Below are positions 1 through 6,910 of a DNA stretch of 8,608 nt, in pieces. The position numbers and the translations under genes were made by a program. The notes under the pieces were generated by a model, which did not search any database, was not told the origin of the DNA, and saw nothing but the letters and a program-made list of their open reading frames with translations. How positions within the stretch are numbered: position 1 is the stretch's first letter; each line of letters begins with the position of its first letter. Source of the DNA: Xanthobacteraceae bacterium (lineage in GTDB: Bacteria > Pseudomonadota > Alphaproteobacteria > Rhizobiales > Xanthobacteraceae); assembly GCA_019746355.1 (NCBI GenBank), contig JAIESC010000086.1:1-8608 (forward strand). The letters run 5' to 3'.

Positions 1-657
1 GGCCGGTGCGGCTGCCGGTGTCGCCGCTCGCGCCGGGGCAGGTGCGGACGCGGGGGCCGCCGCCGGTTGCGGCGTGCTGCCCGGGCTGAACAGCGTCAGC
101 GCGTCACGGCAGTTGGCCGACAGCTCGGCCGAGTGGCTTTGCAGGCATTGCAGGGCCTGGTGGCTCGCGGGCGCCACGTGACTGCATTTGGCCATGTAGT
201 CGGTCCCGCAAAGCTGACGGAGCGCGGCCTGTTGCTCAGGCGTCGGTGCGCCGGAGCGCGCGGCGGTCGCCGGCGCAGCGGGCGGCGGGGCGGATGCCGA
301 CTCGGCGGCCGGCATGGCCGGCGTTGCGACCGGAGGACGTGCCGCCGCTGCGGCAGGAGCGGTTGGCGCTGCGGCCGGGGCCGCCTGCTGTGGGGCCGGG
401 CGGGGTGAAAGCGCATTCACCGCGCCCTGGCAGCCGGGCGAGAGCTTCGCGACATTGCGTTGCAGGCATTGCAGCGCCTGGGCTCCGCCGGGCGTGACGC
501 CGGAGCAATGCGACATGAAATCGGAGCGGCAGTTGTTGCGAAGCGCGCTCTGCTGCTCCGCCGTCGGCTGGGCGCTTGTGGGACCCGCCGCCAGCAGCAG
601 TTGCAGCGTCACGGACGCCGCCGCGATGGCGCCCATTCGGATCGAACTCTGGAACAT
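1..657 (-). CDS. Secreted Cys-rich repeat protein (partial, 3' end beyond left edge)
   Basis: The visible 219 residues read from ATG at 657 with no stop before the left edge. GGAGGA lies a few bases upstream of the ATG. Residues 1-29 look like a Sec signal peptide: Arg7, a hydrophobic stretch at 9-24, and a TSA cleavage site before Gln30. Two Cys-rich modules follow, at 35-83 and 142-190. Their cysteines are at 43/51/64/76 and 150/158/171/183, an identical C-x7-C-x12-C-x11-C spacing, and both contain ALQCLQ. A Pro/Ala-rich linker (about 85-139) joins them and another begins at about 192, so further modules may lie outside the window. The pattern resembles the Cys-rich repeat family related to the GLG1/FGFR-type repeat, which is common in Bradyrhizobium-like genomes and has no established bacterial function. 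The protein is probably periplasmic or exported, with paired disulfides inferred from the even spacing. Confidence 0.85.
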   Translation of the reverse strand, partial: MFQSSIRMGAIAAASVTLQLLLAAGPTSAQPTAEQQSALRNNCRSDFMSHCSGVTPGGAQALQCLQRNVAKLSPGCQGAVNALSPRPAPQQAAPAAAPTAPAAAAARPPVATPAMPAAESASAPPPAAPATAARSGAPTPEQQAALRQLCGTDYMAKCSHVAPASHQALQCLQSHSAELSANCRDALTLFSPGSTPQPAAAPASAPAPARAATPAAAPA

Positions 658-674
658 TGTGTCCTCCCGGCCTT

Positions 675-695
675 CTTGGTCACCAAGCCTTGGTG
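675..695. promoter_or_regulatory. Interlocked palindromes upstream of the Cys-rich gene
   Basis: The hexamer CTTGGT and its complement alternate: CTTGGT (675-680), C, ACCAAG (682-687), C, CTTGGT (689-694). This creates two perfect overlapping palindromes that share the central half-site. The second extends to 15 bp (681-695). The element sits about 20-40 bases upstream of the start codon at 657, just beyond the ribosome binding site. It could be an operator or act as leader RNA; neither is shown. Confidence 0.4.
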
Positions 696-822
696 CCGAG
701 CCGGAATGCTACGCCAGGGCCTGCAGGAATTGCAGTGGCGAAAACTGGATGCACTTTGTCTGAGCCGCCATCAACCGGCGGCCGCGCGACAAAGCCCGAA
801 TGGCGCGCTTTTCAGCCTGAGG

Positions 823-897
823 TCATGGCGAGTCGGAGAACGCCCCCATCAGGGCCAGGCTGAGGGCTGATGCGATGAGCAGGGCGGTGTCGAACAT
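823..897 (-). CDS. Possible 24-residue small membrane peptide
   Basis: ATG at 897 opens a 24-codon frame ending in TGA at 823-825. It starts MFDTALLIASALSL and ends GAFSDSP. AAGGA precedes the start with a spacing of about 8 bases, which is a believable ribosome binding site. About 15 residues form one hydrophobic stretch, so the product could be a single-span membrane peptide or a leader. It lies between the Cys-rich gene and bolA, transcribed away from bolA, in a gap otherwise without genes. I do not recognise a family, and a chance frame of this length is quite possible. Confidence 0.35.
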   Translation of the reverse strand: MFDTALLIASALSLALMGAFSDSP

Positions 898-1012
898 GGC
901 TGCAATCCTTATCTGAAGGTTCGGACGTATCCTCCCGGCCACAGCCACGCAGATTGGATGCCAACTGCCCGAAATCTTTGGAATAACTCAAGCGGAAATG
1001 GCCCGATTTTGG

Positions 1013-1051
1013 CATAATCATGCGGTGAATCGGGGCAGGCGGAAATCCGCC
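1013..1051 (+). promoter_or_regulatory. Candidate -10 element and leader palindrome of bolA-grxD
   Basis: CATAAT at 1013-1018 matches five of six bases of the sigma-70 -10 hexamer and lies about 55 bases upstream of the bolA start. I could not find a convincing -35 at the right distance. GGCGGA-AA-TCCGCC at 1038-1051 is a perfect inverted repeat between this -10 and the ATG. It would fall in the leader RNA (GGCGG stem, AAAT loop) or could serve as an operator. The promoter call is tentative. Confidence 0.3.
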
Positions 1052-1073
1052 GCGCCGTCAGGACCTTAAATCC

Positions 1074-1310
1074 ATGCCGATGAATGCCAGCGACATCGAA
1101 AAGCTGATCAAGGCGGGCATTCCCGACGCCGAGGTCACGATCCGGGACTTGGCCGGCGACGGCGATCACTATGCCGCAACCGTGATCGCCGAATCGTTCC
1201 GCGGCAAGTCGCGTGTCCAGCAGCACCAGCTTGTTTACAACGCCCTGAAGGGCCAAATGGGGGGAGCGCTCCACGCGCTCGCCTTGCAGACGGGCTTGCC
1301 GGAGGGGTAA
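1074..1310 (+). CDS. bolA: BolA family protein (iron-sulfur/monothiol glutaredoxin partner)
   Basis: This 78-residue protein has the compact BolA fold pattern. It has an N-terminal helix ([18 protein letters not shown]), a [18 protein letters not shown] strand-loop-strand, and the signature [16 protein letters not shown]. The last contains the conserved His that in this family helps bind a [2Fe-2S] cluster shared with a CGFS glutaredoxin. The short length and the GDGDHY loop fit the YrbA/IbaG-like subgroup typical of alphaproteobacteria. ATG at 1074 is preceded by AGGA at 1060-1063; a second in-frame ATG at 1080 is a weaker alternative. The monothiol glutaredoxin gene follows 53 bases downstream on the same strand, so an operon is likely. 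Known partners of this type act in Fe-S trafficking and iron-status signalling. Confidence 0.92.
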   Translation: MPMNASDIEKLIKAGIPDAEVTIRDLAGDGDHYAATVIAESFRGKSRVQQHQLVYNALKGQMGGALHALALQTGLPEG

Positions 1311-1363
1311 TTTCGGGTTCCGGCGCGAAGCGCGGAGCCGCTTCCGCGCACAAAGGAAAACCA

Positions 1364-1702
<339 letters not shown>

Positions 1703-1752
1703 CCGTCGCAATCACGCGACCATGAGCGGCTCGCGTGGAGCCTGCTTGGCCT

Positions 1753-1810
1753 GCTGGCGATTACGATAGCGGTCGCCAGCCTTTGGCCGGGGGCACGCCG
1801 AACGCCCCGG
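1753..1810. terminator. Two stem-loops between convergent genes
   Basis: GCTGGCGA (1753-1760) pairs perfectly with TCGCCAGC (1773-1780) over a 12-base loop and is followed on the plus strand by CTTTGG. CCGGGG (1787-1792) pairs with CCCCGG (1805-1810). The gap lies between grxD (plus) and a small membrane-protein gene (minus), where transcription from both sides must end. Neither stem has a true run of T, so intrinsic termination is only a weak inference. The remainder of 1703-1838 shows no convincing gene. Confidence 0.35.
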
Positions 1811-1838
1811 GCGGCGCGTGGGCGGCGGCTCGCACATT

Positions 1839-2078
1839 TCACCTCAGCCGCTGCATCACCAGATAGACGATCGCGACGATCACCGCGAAGCCGACGAGGC
1901 TCGGCGTCGGCACCGCGCCCGCGAACTTCATCACATTGTCGGCCACCGATTTGACGAACACGCCGGAGCTTTCGCCGAGGATCAGGTAGATCAGGATCAC
2001 CGACAGGATCGTCAGGAATCCCAGTTCGACGAACAGCCAGAGAAAGCGCCGGGTTCTTTCGAGCAACTCCATCATCAT
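1839..2078 (-). CDS. Small two-helix membrane protein (downstream paralogue)
   Basis: The protein has 79 residues from ATG at 2078, which begins a run of three Met codons. GGGGGA six bases upstream decides this start; an in-frame extension to 2123 would cross a stem-loop and adds no recognisable sequence. Hydrophobic segments at about 12-34 and 60-75 suggest two transmembrane helices with basic ends (ERTRR, MQRLR), likely in the inner membrane. Between them is GESSGVFVKSVADNVMKF. It aligns without gaps, at an offset of two residues, with the upstream neighbour encoded at 2187-2423. Shared are LG (19-20), Gly35, Phe41, VA-x-N-x-M-x-F (45-52), LVG (61-63) and the Arg near the end. I do not recognise a family. 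It is probably cotranscribed with its paralogue. Confidence 0.72.
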   Translation of the reverse strand: MMMELLERTRRFLWLFVELGFLTILSVILIYLILGESSGVFVKSVADNVMKFAGAVPTPSLVGFAVIVAIVYLVMQRLR

Positions 2079-2086
2079 CCCGCGTC

Positions 2087-2124
2087 CCCCAATGTTTTGG
2101 GGTGGGGAGATTGCGCTCCCCACC
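2087..2124 (-). promoter_or_regulatory. Mutually exclusive hairpins between the small membrane-protein genes
   Basis: On the minus-strand RNA, GGTGGGGAG (2124-2116) pairs perfectly with CTCCCCACC (2109-2101) over a 6-base loop. CCCCAA (2102-2097) pairs perfectly with TTGGGG (2092-2087) over a 4-base loop. The two hairpins share bases 2101-2102, so both cannot form in full. The second covers the GGGG of the ribosome binding site (2090-2085) for the gene starting at 2078. The element may set the relative expression of the two genes or mark a processing point. No T run follows, so a classical terminator is unlikely. Confidence 0.45.
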
Positions 2125-2186
2125 GGGCTCGAACTCGCTTCAAGTCCAGACAGTCGCGGAGTGCCCGCGCGTCACGTCACAAGGCG

Positions 2187-2423
2187 TCAGGACATGGAGC
2201 GGTTGGAGAACAGCCACAGAATGAAGCCGAGCGCGATCAGGCCGACCAGCCCGTTTGCCCCAAGCTCCTTGACGAAGGTCATGATGTTTCCGGCGACGTT
2301 GCCGAAGAACGGGATGTTCTGGCCGCCCACCAGGAGGGCGCACACGATTCCCAACGCGAGCAACATCAGCCCGAGATCAGTCAACGCACCAATCCACGAC
2401 TTGAGTGTTTGAATGGCGCTCAT
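2187..2423 (-). CDS. Small two-helix membrane protein (upstream paralogue)
   Basis: The protein has 78 residues from ATG at 2423, which has AAGGGGA upstream at good spacing; a longer frame from 2474 lacks such a site. Hydrophobic segments at about 15-33 and 56-72 suggest two transmembrane helices, joined by GGQNIPFFGNVAGNIMTFVKELG. A gapless alignment with the gene at 1839-2078 gives roughly 17 identities in about 60 positions, including LG, VA-x-N-x-M-x-F, LVG and a near-terminal Arg, so the pair looks like an old tandem duplication. The two genes are 108 bases apart on the same strand. I do not recognise a family. Size and topology alone would also fit holin-like or membrane-stress peptides, but nothing here favours those. 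Confidence 0.75.
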   Translation of the reverse strand: MSAIQTLKSWIGALTDLGLMLLALGIVCALLVGGQNIPFFGNVAGNIMTFVKELGANGLVGLIALGFILWLFSNRSMS

Positions 2424-2439
2424 GAGCGATTTCCCCTTT

Positions 2440-2449
2440 TGCGATCGCA
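2440..2449. promoter_or_regulatory. TGCGATCGCA palindrome in the leader of the small membrane-protein pair
   Basis: A perfect 10-bp palindrome lies directly upstream of the ribosome binding site of the gene starting at 2423. Its position would suit a repressor site, but a palindrome this short can occur by chance and no promoter hexamers were convincing nearby. Confidence 0.2.
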
Positions 2450-2517
2450 GATATTTGTCACGCAAAGGCAACAATTCGCGAGGCGAGGCCTACTAAATAT
2501 GGGGAACTGCTTCAAGG

Positions 2518-2559
2518 ACAGGCGCAATATCGGCCTGTGTCAGAGGGTTATGCCTCTGA
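2518..2559. terminator. Stem-loops downstream of the autotransporter gene
   Basis: TCAGAGG (2540-2546) pairs with CCTCTGA (2553-2559) over a 6-base loop, and ACAGGC (2518-2523) pairs with GCCTGT (2533-2538). They lie 45-90 bases past the autotransporter stop and upstream of the small membrane-protein pair. In the minus direction no T run follows, so any termination would be factor-dependent or these may only stabilise the 3' end. Confidence 0.3.
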
Positions 2560-2605
2560 TTTGAGCGCATGCTGCGGTGCGTCAGGAGCGCCAACTGATT
2601 CGTTT

Positions 2606-5600
2606 TCAGAACCGCTGGACGTAGTTGGCGGTGATGCCGTGGTCGTCGGCGTTGCCGGCGACTTGCCCGGTATAAGCGACGCCGAGTGTTGCGCCGCGCG
2701 CCACGGTGCCCTCCAGCCCGAACTCAAGCGCGGCCGCATCGCGCGCGATCGGCGTGCCGGCAACCACGAACGGTGTCGTCCCCGACGCAAAACCGAGCTG
2801 CGCGGTTGGTGTCACCGTTCCGAACGCGTGGCGCCAGGCCGCTGATGCCTTGGCGGTGAGGCCCGAAAGATCGCGCCAGGGCAGGGGCGATGCCGCGCGC
2901 AGGCCGAGTGACGAATAAGTCGTGCCGGTTGTGCCGCCGGTGCCGTTGAGCGCCGCAGCGCCGCCGGCTTCGGCGAAGCTTGTGGTGCGGACGCTGACGT
3001 AGGCGAGGCCCGCGAATGGCTCCAGCGCGAACTGCCGGTTGGCGAGGGCGTAGCCGATCTCGCCGAACACCTGCGCCGTACCGGCGTCGTACTTCGCCTT
3101 GGTCGTGTCCGAGAAGCCCGGGAAGACGATGCTCCGGCTGGTGCTGATGTCGTGCCAGCCATAAGCCGCGCCGGCGCGCAGGCCGAGCGGGCCGATCTGC
3201 CGGCCGCCATAGGCGGCGAGATGATAGGTGTCGATGCGGCCGGACGAACTGCGATCGCCGACATTGAGTGAGGTGTATTGATAGCCGCCCGCCAAACCGG
3301 CGCGCCACACGTCGCCGGCTCCGCCGGCAAAGGTGACGTCGAGGCCCGTAATGAAGCCGCCGGTGCTCCGGCTGAGCGCTGCAGCATTGCCGTCGCCATC
3401 CGAGCTGCCCCAGCTCCCGAACGCCTGACCCCACGCCGTGAAGACGCGGCCCGGCGTGGCAGGCTGAGCTTTCACCGGCAGCGCGCGGTCCATGGTGTCG
3501 CGCACGCGCTTGCGCTTCTGGGGTGCATATCCGAGGGCAGCGCTGTCGAACATCAACGGAGCCGTGTCTACGTCTTCACCGTCTTCGGCGAAGTTCAGCG
3601 CGGCCAGTCGCGGCGCGAAGATCGCAGCCGCTCCGCCGATCGATTGCAGACGCCCGGTGACGGCGTTGCGGATAAAGCGGCTGTCCTCCAGCAGCGTGCC
3701 GGCGACGCTGGCGTGGATTTCGCCGGACAGGAGATCGAAGGCGCGCAGCGCGTTGGCGAGGTCCAGCGGAACGATGGCGTTGAACACCGGATTCCCCGCG
3801 CCGAGATTTTCTGCCCCGGTGGCCGCGGCCCGCTGGTTTGGCGTCTGCGCGACCGAGGAGAACATCGTCACCGCGCGGGTGATGTCGAGGTAGACGTTGT
3901 TGGCGTCGTAGGCCAGCGCGAAGTCGAGGAACGCAGCGTTGTCGATGAGCGTCGTGTACGTGCCGGTCACGCCGCCAGGGGCGGTCAGGATGGTGTAGCG
4001 GGTGCCGGTCGTATAGGCGCCGGCAGCTGCGACCACCGAGACCGTGGTGCCCGCCTGGATCGTGGCGGTCCCGGGCGCGCCGGTCACGTTGATCAGATCG
4101 GACGTTCCAGGCCCGCCACCGGGCGCAACTTCGACCACATAGGTCGAGCCGGTCGACTGGGTGAAAGTGCCGGTGACGTTCAGCGTGCCGATCGAGTTGC
4201 CCGGCGCGATGGTGCCGAACACGTTGGTCGCGCCAACCGTGCCGCTGCCACCGAGCGTGCCGGCGGCGTTGACCGTCACCGCGCTGTTCGCGTCGGTGCC
4301 GTTCACGAGCAGCGTGCCGTTGTTGATCGTGGTTGCGCCGTTGAAAGTCTTGGTGCCGGTGAATGTCAGCGTGCCGGTGCCTTCCTTGACGAAATTGCCG
4401 GTGCCGGTCATGCCGCCGCCGTGGGTCGTGGAATTCGCGGCCCCGGCCGTCAGCGTGCCCGCGCCAAGCGAAACGGTCCCGTTGCCCGACAAATCTCCGA
4501 CCGTCTGATTGAAACCGGCGAGCGCGAATATGCCGATGAAGCTCGAACCGAAGTTCAAGGCGCCTGTGGCGGCAAGCCGGTTATTGCCGCCGAGTGTCAG
4601 CGTGCCGGCCAAAATGTTGGTGCCCCCGGTGTAGGTGCTGGCGCCACCCAATGTCAGATTGCCGATGCCCTGCTGCGTAAGCGAGCCGGAGCCGGAGACG
4701 ACGCCGTTATAGGTAATCGAGTTGGAACGCCGGAACACCAGGGCGGAATTGTTGACGATGTTGCCCGCGACCGAGCCGGTCGTGCCCGACGAGAAAGTTG
4801 TGCCGCCAATCTGCAACGTGCCCGACGTGATCGTCGTGCCGCCGGTATAAATGTTGGCGCCGGTCAGGATGAGCGTGCCTGTGCCCTTTTGCTCCAGCGA
4901 ACCGCCGCTGGAGATGACCCCGGCATAGGTCACGGTGTTGGATCGGTTGAAGGCAACGGCGCCGTTGTTGGTAATGTTGCCGGTGGTCGAGCCGGTGGTG
5001 CCGCCGTTGCCGAACTGCGCCGTGGCGCCGGCGGAGACGTTCGTGGTGGCCACGGAATAGGTGTTGTCGGCGGTGAAGATCGTTGTCCCGGCGATGATGT
5101 TGACCGAACCTGCTCCGCTGCCGGTCAACTGCGGTGCGAACACGTAGTTGCTAGAGGTATGGTTGAAGTTGACCGTGCTGGTCGGGCCGGTTGCGAATAT
5201 CACCGTCGAAGCATTCAAGGTTCCTGGAGCGACCGCCGGGCTGGCCGATGCCGCTCCGATGTTCAACGTGCCGCTGCTTCCAGCGATGCCGCCGAGGATC
5301 ACTGTGGAGCCGGTCGACAGCACATTGAGAGTGCCGCCCTGGGCGAGCGTCAGCGTTCCGGCGCCGGTTTGTCCGACGGTCAAGCCTTGCGAAAGGCCGC
5401 CGGCGACATGCGAGGTGTCGGAGAGATTCCAGACCGACCCGGCGCCCGTGATCGTGACGGCGCCGGTCGAAGTGGTGCCGGCGGCGATCACCGTGAAGCC
5501 GGTGTTCATCGTGCCGCCACCGCTGACGGTGACCGTCGCATTCGATCCGGCCCCGTAACCGACATAGGCGATGTACGGAGTCGTCAATGTCGATCCGGTC

Positions 5601-6910
5601 CCGTCGATGGTGACCGCGGCTCTTTGATTGGTCCCTGAGCCGATGCGCACGTCGGCAAACGAGCCGTTGGTTCCGGTGGCCGTGTCGGCAATGATGACCC
5701 GACCGCCATTCAGGACCTGGAAGTTGCTGCCGGCGACCGATGTGGAGCCGGTCGCCAGCGTAAACAGAATGCTGCTGGTGTAATTGCCGCTGATGTTCCA
5801 GGTCGATCCGGTTCCTGAAACGGTCGCATTCCCGCCGACGAAGACGATGCCGCTGGCGAACGAGATGCCGCTGTTGACGACGGCACCGTCCGTGATGTTG
5901 ATCGCTCCGGTTCCGAACGTGCCGACCCGAACGTTTCCGGTTGACCAGGTTGTGCCAGCACCGGAGATGTTGGCAGTGCCGTTTCCGGTTGCCGACGAGG
6001 CCGCCACGCTGACGATGACATTGGTGGTCGCAGTGGCGCCGTTTTGCAGATTGAACGTTCCGGTTCCCGAAGCCCCCACCGTCATCACGGCTGTGCTGCT
6101 GAAGGTGGTACCGGTGCCGTCCACGGTCAGGGTGCCGTTGCTGCCGGCGCTGTTGCCGACCGTCGTGGATGCCGCCGAATAGCTTGCGCCGCTGGTAATG
6201 TTCAATATCCCGGTGCTGGTGCTGCCGACCACTGCGGAGCCGCTGAAGGTCGTACCGGTCCCGGTGATGTTCAGCGTGCCGCTACCGCCGGCTACGATGG
6301 CGCCGAGTGTGACCGAGCCAACCAGCCGTCCCCCGGACTGTACCGTCACCTGGCCGACGGCATTGTTGTCGGCGCCGACGAAGAGACCGCCATTGGCGCT
6401 GAACTGGGAGCCGGTGCCTGTGATGAGCACCATGCCGCTCGAATTGGGATCGGCGGCCACGTAGGTCTGCCCGGTGGTCGAGGCGACGCCGCCGTTCGAC
6501 ACGGTGAAGCTCCCCTGGCCGAAATCGCCGATCAGGAACAACCCGTTGCCGACCGCGAGCGTGCTGCCTGACCCGGTGACCGTCAGGTTGCCGACGTTGC
6601 CAGTGGCGCTGCCGATGGAGATGCCCACCGCCTGCGCGCCCGCCTGACCAATGACCGTGGGATTGGGAGTGATGGTGTTGATTTGGACGTCAGTGGCGGC
6701 CCCGGGCACGGCCGCAGGGTTCCAGTTGCCGGCCGTGAACCAGTTGGTCGAGGTGGCGCCGGTCCATTGCGTCTGCGCCTGGACAGGGCCGGACGACAGC
6801 AGGAGCCCGGTGCCCGCCAGTGCGGTCGCGGACAGCAAGGCGTTGGCGGAACGTCGAAAAGGCGATGCTGAAGGGGGCAGGTGGGGCCGGGCCTGCTGGC
6901 CCTGCGGCAT
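2606..6910 (-). CDS. Autotransporter adhesin, type Va secretion (beta-helix passenger plus C-terminal beta-barrel)
   Basis: This is a very large surface protein. Residue numbers here count from the TTG at 6973; the preferred start is ATG at 6910 (residue 22), with AAAGGG upstream and a normal signal peptide: RR at 40-41, hydrophobic 43-60, VQA cleavage at about 66. The passenger (about 67-1040) has no cysteine. Its first half repeats a motif like TVSGTGSTW at least nine times. The second half has three autotransporter-associated strand repeats (691-724, 763-796, 859-892) and the typical IAPGNSIGTLNVTG segment at 922-935. NPVFNAIVPL to DSRFIRNAVTGRL (1061-1108) is the usual linker region before the barrel. 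The autotransporter barrel spans about 1176-1455 and ends YVQRF with the terminal Phe needed for outer-membrane insertion by BAM. It probably mediates adhesion or autoaggregation; no protease catalytic motif was seen. A LuxR-type regulator is divergent upstream. Confidence 0.93.
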   Translation of the reverse strand: MPQGQQARPHLPPSASPFRRSANALLSATALAGTGLLLSSGPVQAQTQWTGATSTNWFTAGNWNPAAVPGAATDVQINTITPNPTVIGQAGAQAVGISIGSATGNVGNLTVTGSGSTLAVGNGLFLIGDFGQGSFTVSNGGVASTTGQTYVAADPNSSGMVLITGTGSQFSANGGLFVGADNNAVGQVTVQSGGRLVGSVTLGAIVAGGSGTLNITGTGTTFSGSAVVGSTSTGILNITSGASYSAASTTVGNSAGSNGTLTVDGTGTTFSSTAVMTVGASGTGTFNLQNGATATTNVIVSVAASSATGNGTANISGAGTTWSTGNVRVGTFGTGAINITDGAVVNSGISFASGIVFVGGNATVSGTGSTWNISGNYTSSILFTLATGSTSVAGSNFQVLNGGRVIIADTATGTNGSFADVRIGSGTNQRAAVTIDGTGSTLTTPYIAYVGYGAGSNATVTVSGGGTMNTGFTVIAAGTTSTGAVTITGAGSVWNLSDTSHVAGGLSQGLTVGQTGAGTLTLAQGGTLNVLSTGSTVILGGIAGSSGTLNIGAASASPAVAPGTLNASTVIFATGPTSTVNFNHTSSNYVFAPQLTGSGAGSVNIIAGTTIFTADNTYSVATTNVSAGATAQFGNGGTTGSTTGNITNNGAVAFNRSNTVTYAGVISSGGSLEQKGTGTLILTGANIYTGGTTITSGTLQIGGTTFSSGTTGSVAGNIVNNSALVFRRSNSITYNGVVSGSGSLTQQGIGNLTLGGASTYTGGTNILAGTLTLGGNNRLAATGALNFGSSFIGIFALAGFNQTVGDLSGNGTVSLGAGTLTAGAANSTTHGGGMTGTGNFVKEGTGTLTFTGTKTFNGATTINNGTLLVNGTDANSAVTVNAAGTLGGSGTVGATNVFGTIAPGNSIGTLNVTGTFTQSTGSTYVVEVAPGGGPGTSDLINVTGAPGTATIQAGTTVSVVAAAGAYTTGTRYTILTAPGGVTGTYTTLIDNAAFLDFALAYDANNVYLDITRAVTMFSSVAQTPNQRAAATGAENLGAGNPVFNAIVPLDLANALRAFDLLSGEIHASVAGTLLEDSRFIRNAVTGRLQSIGGAAAIFAPRLAALNFAEDGEDVDTAPLMFDSAALGYAPQKRKRVRDTMDRALPVKAQPATPGRVFTAWGQAFGSWGSSDGDGNAAALSRSTGGFITGLDVTFAGGAGDVWRAGLAGGYQYTSLNVGDRSSSGRIDTYHLAAYGGRQIGPLGLRAGAAYGWHDISTSRSIVFPGFSDTTKAKYDAGTAQVFGEIGYALANRQFALEPFAGLAYVSVRTTSFAEAGGAAALNGTGGTTGTTYSSLGLRAASPLPWRDLSGLTAKASAAWRHAFGTVTPTAQLGFASGTTPFVVAGTPIARDAAALEFGLEGTVARGATLGVAYTGQVAGNADDHGITANYVQRF
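4586..4981 (-). repeat. 72-residue tandem duplication inside the autotransporter passenger
   Basis: Two adjacent units of the passenger align with a 72-residue period. One begins GNITNNGAVAF (codons from 4981 downward) and the other GNIVNNSALVF (from 4765). Each contains RSN-[TS]-[VI]-TY, GSL, a Gly-Thr-rich strand, and Y-TGGT with GTL near its end. This is the autotransporter-associated beta-strand repeat in register, probably a pair of longer beta-helix rungs that arose by duplication. Confidence 0.75.

Noticed and set aside
67..870. Several overlapping plus-strand frames in the first 900 bases
   Set aside because: They are Arg/Gly-rich shadows of the minus-strand Cys-rich gene, whose own frame is open across the left edge and has a signal peptide and exact Cys spacing.
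2110..2160. A tRNA 3'-end-like stretch (TTCGAGC on the minus strand near the stem-loop)
   Set aside because: The five bases on each side of the would-be T-loop do not pair, and no anticodon arm or acceptor partner is present.
1818..2564. A 248-codon plus-strand frame over the small membrane-protein pair
   Set aside because: It is rich in His/Asp/Arg/Gln with no domain and is antisense to two genes with good ribosome binding sites and clear membrane topology.
3278..5638. A 786-codon open frame on the plus strand opposite the autotransporter
   Set aside because: It is antisense to an unmistakable autotransporter, has a monotonous Arg/Gly/Ala/Asp composition with no domain, and arises from GC-rich repeat coding without stops in the mirror frame.
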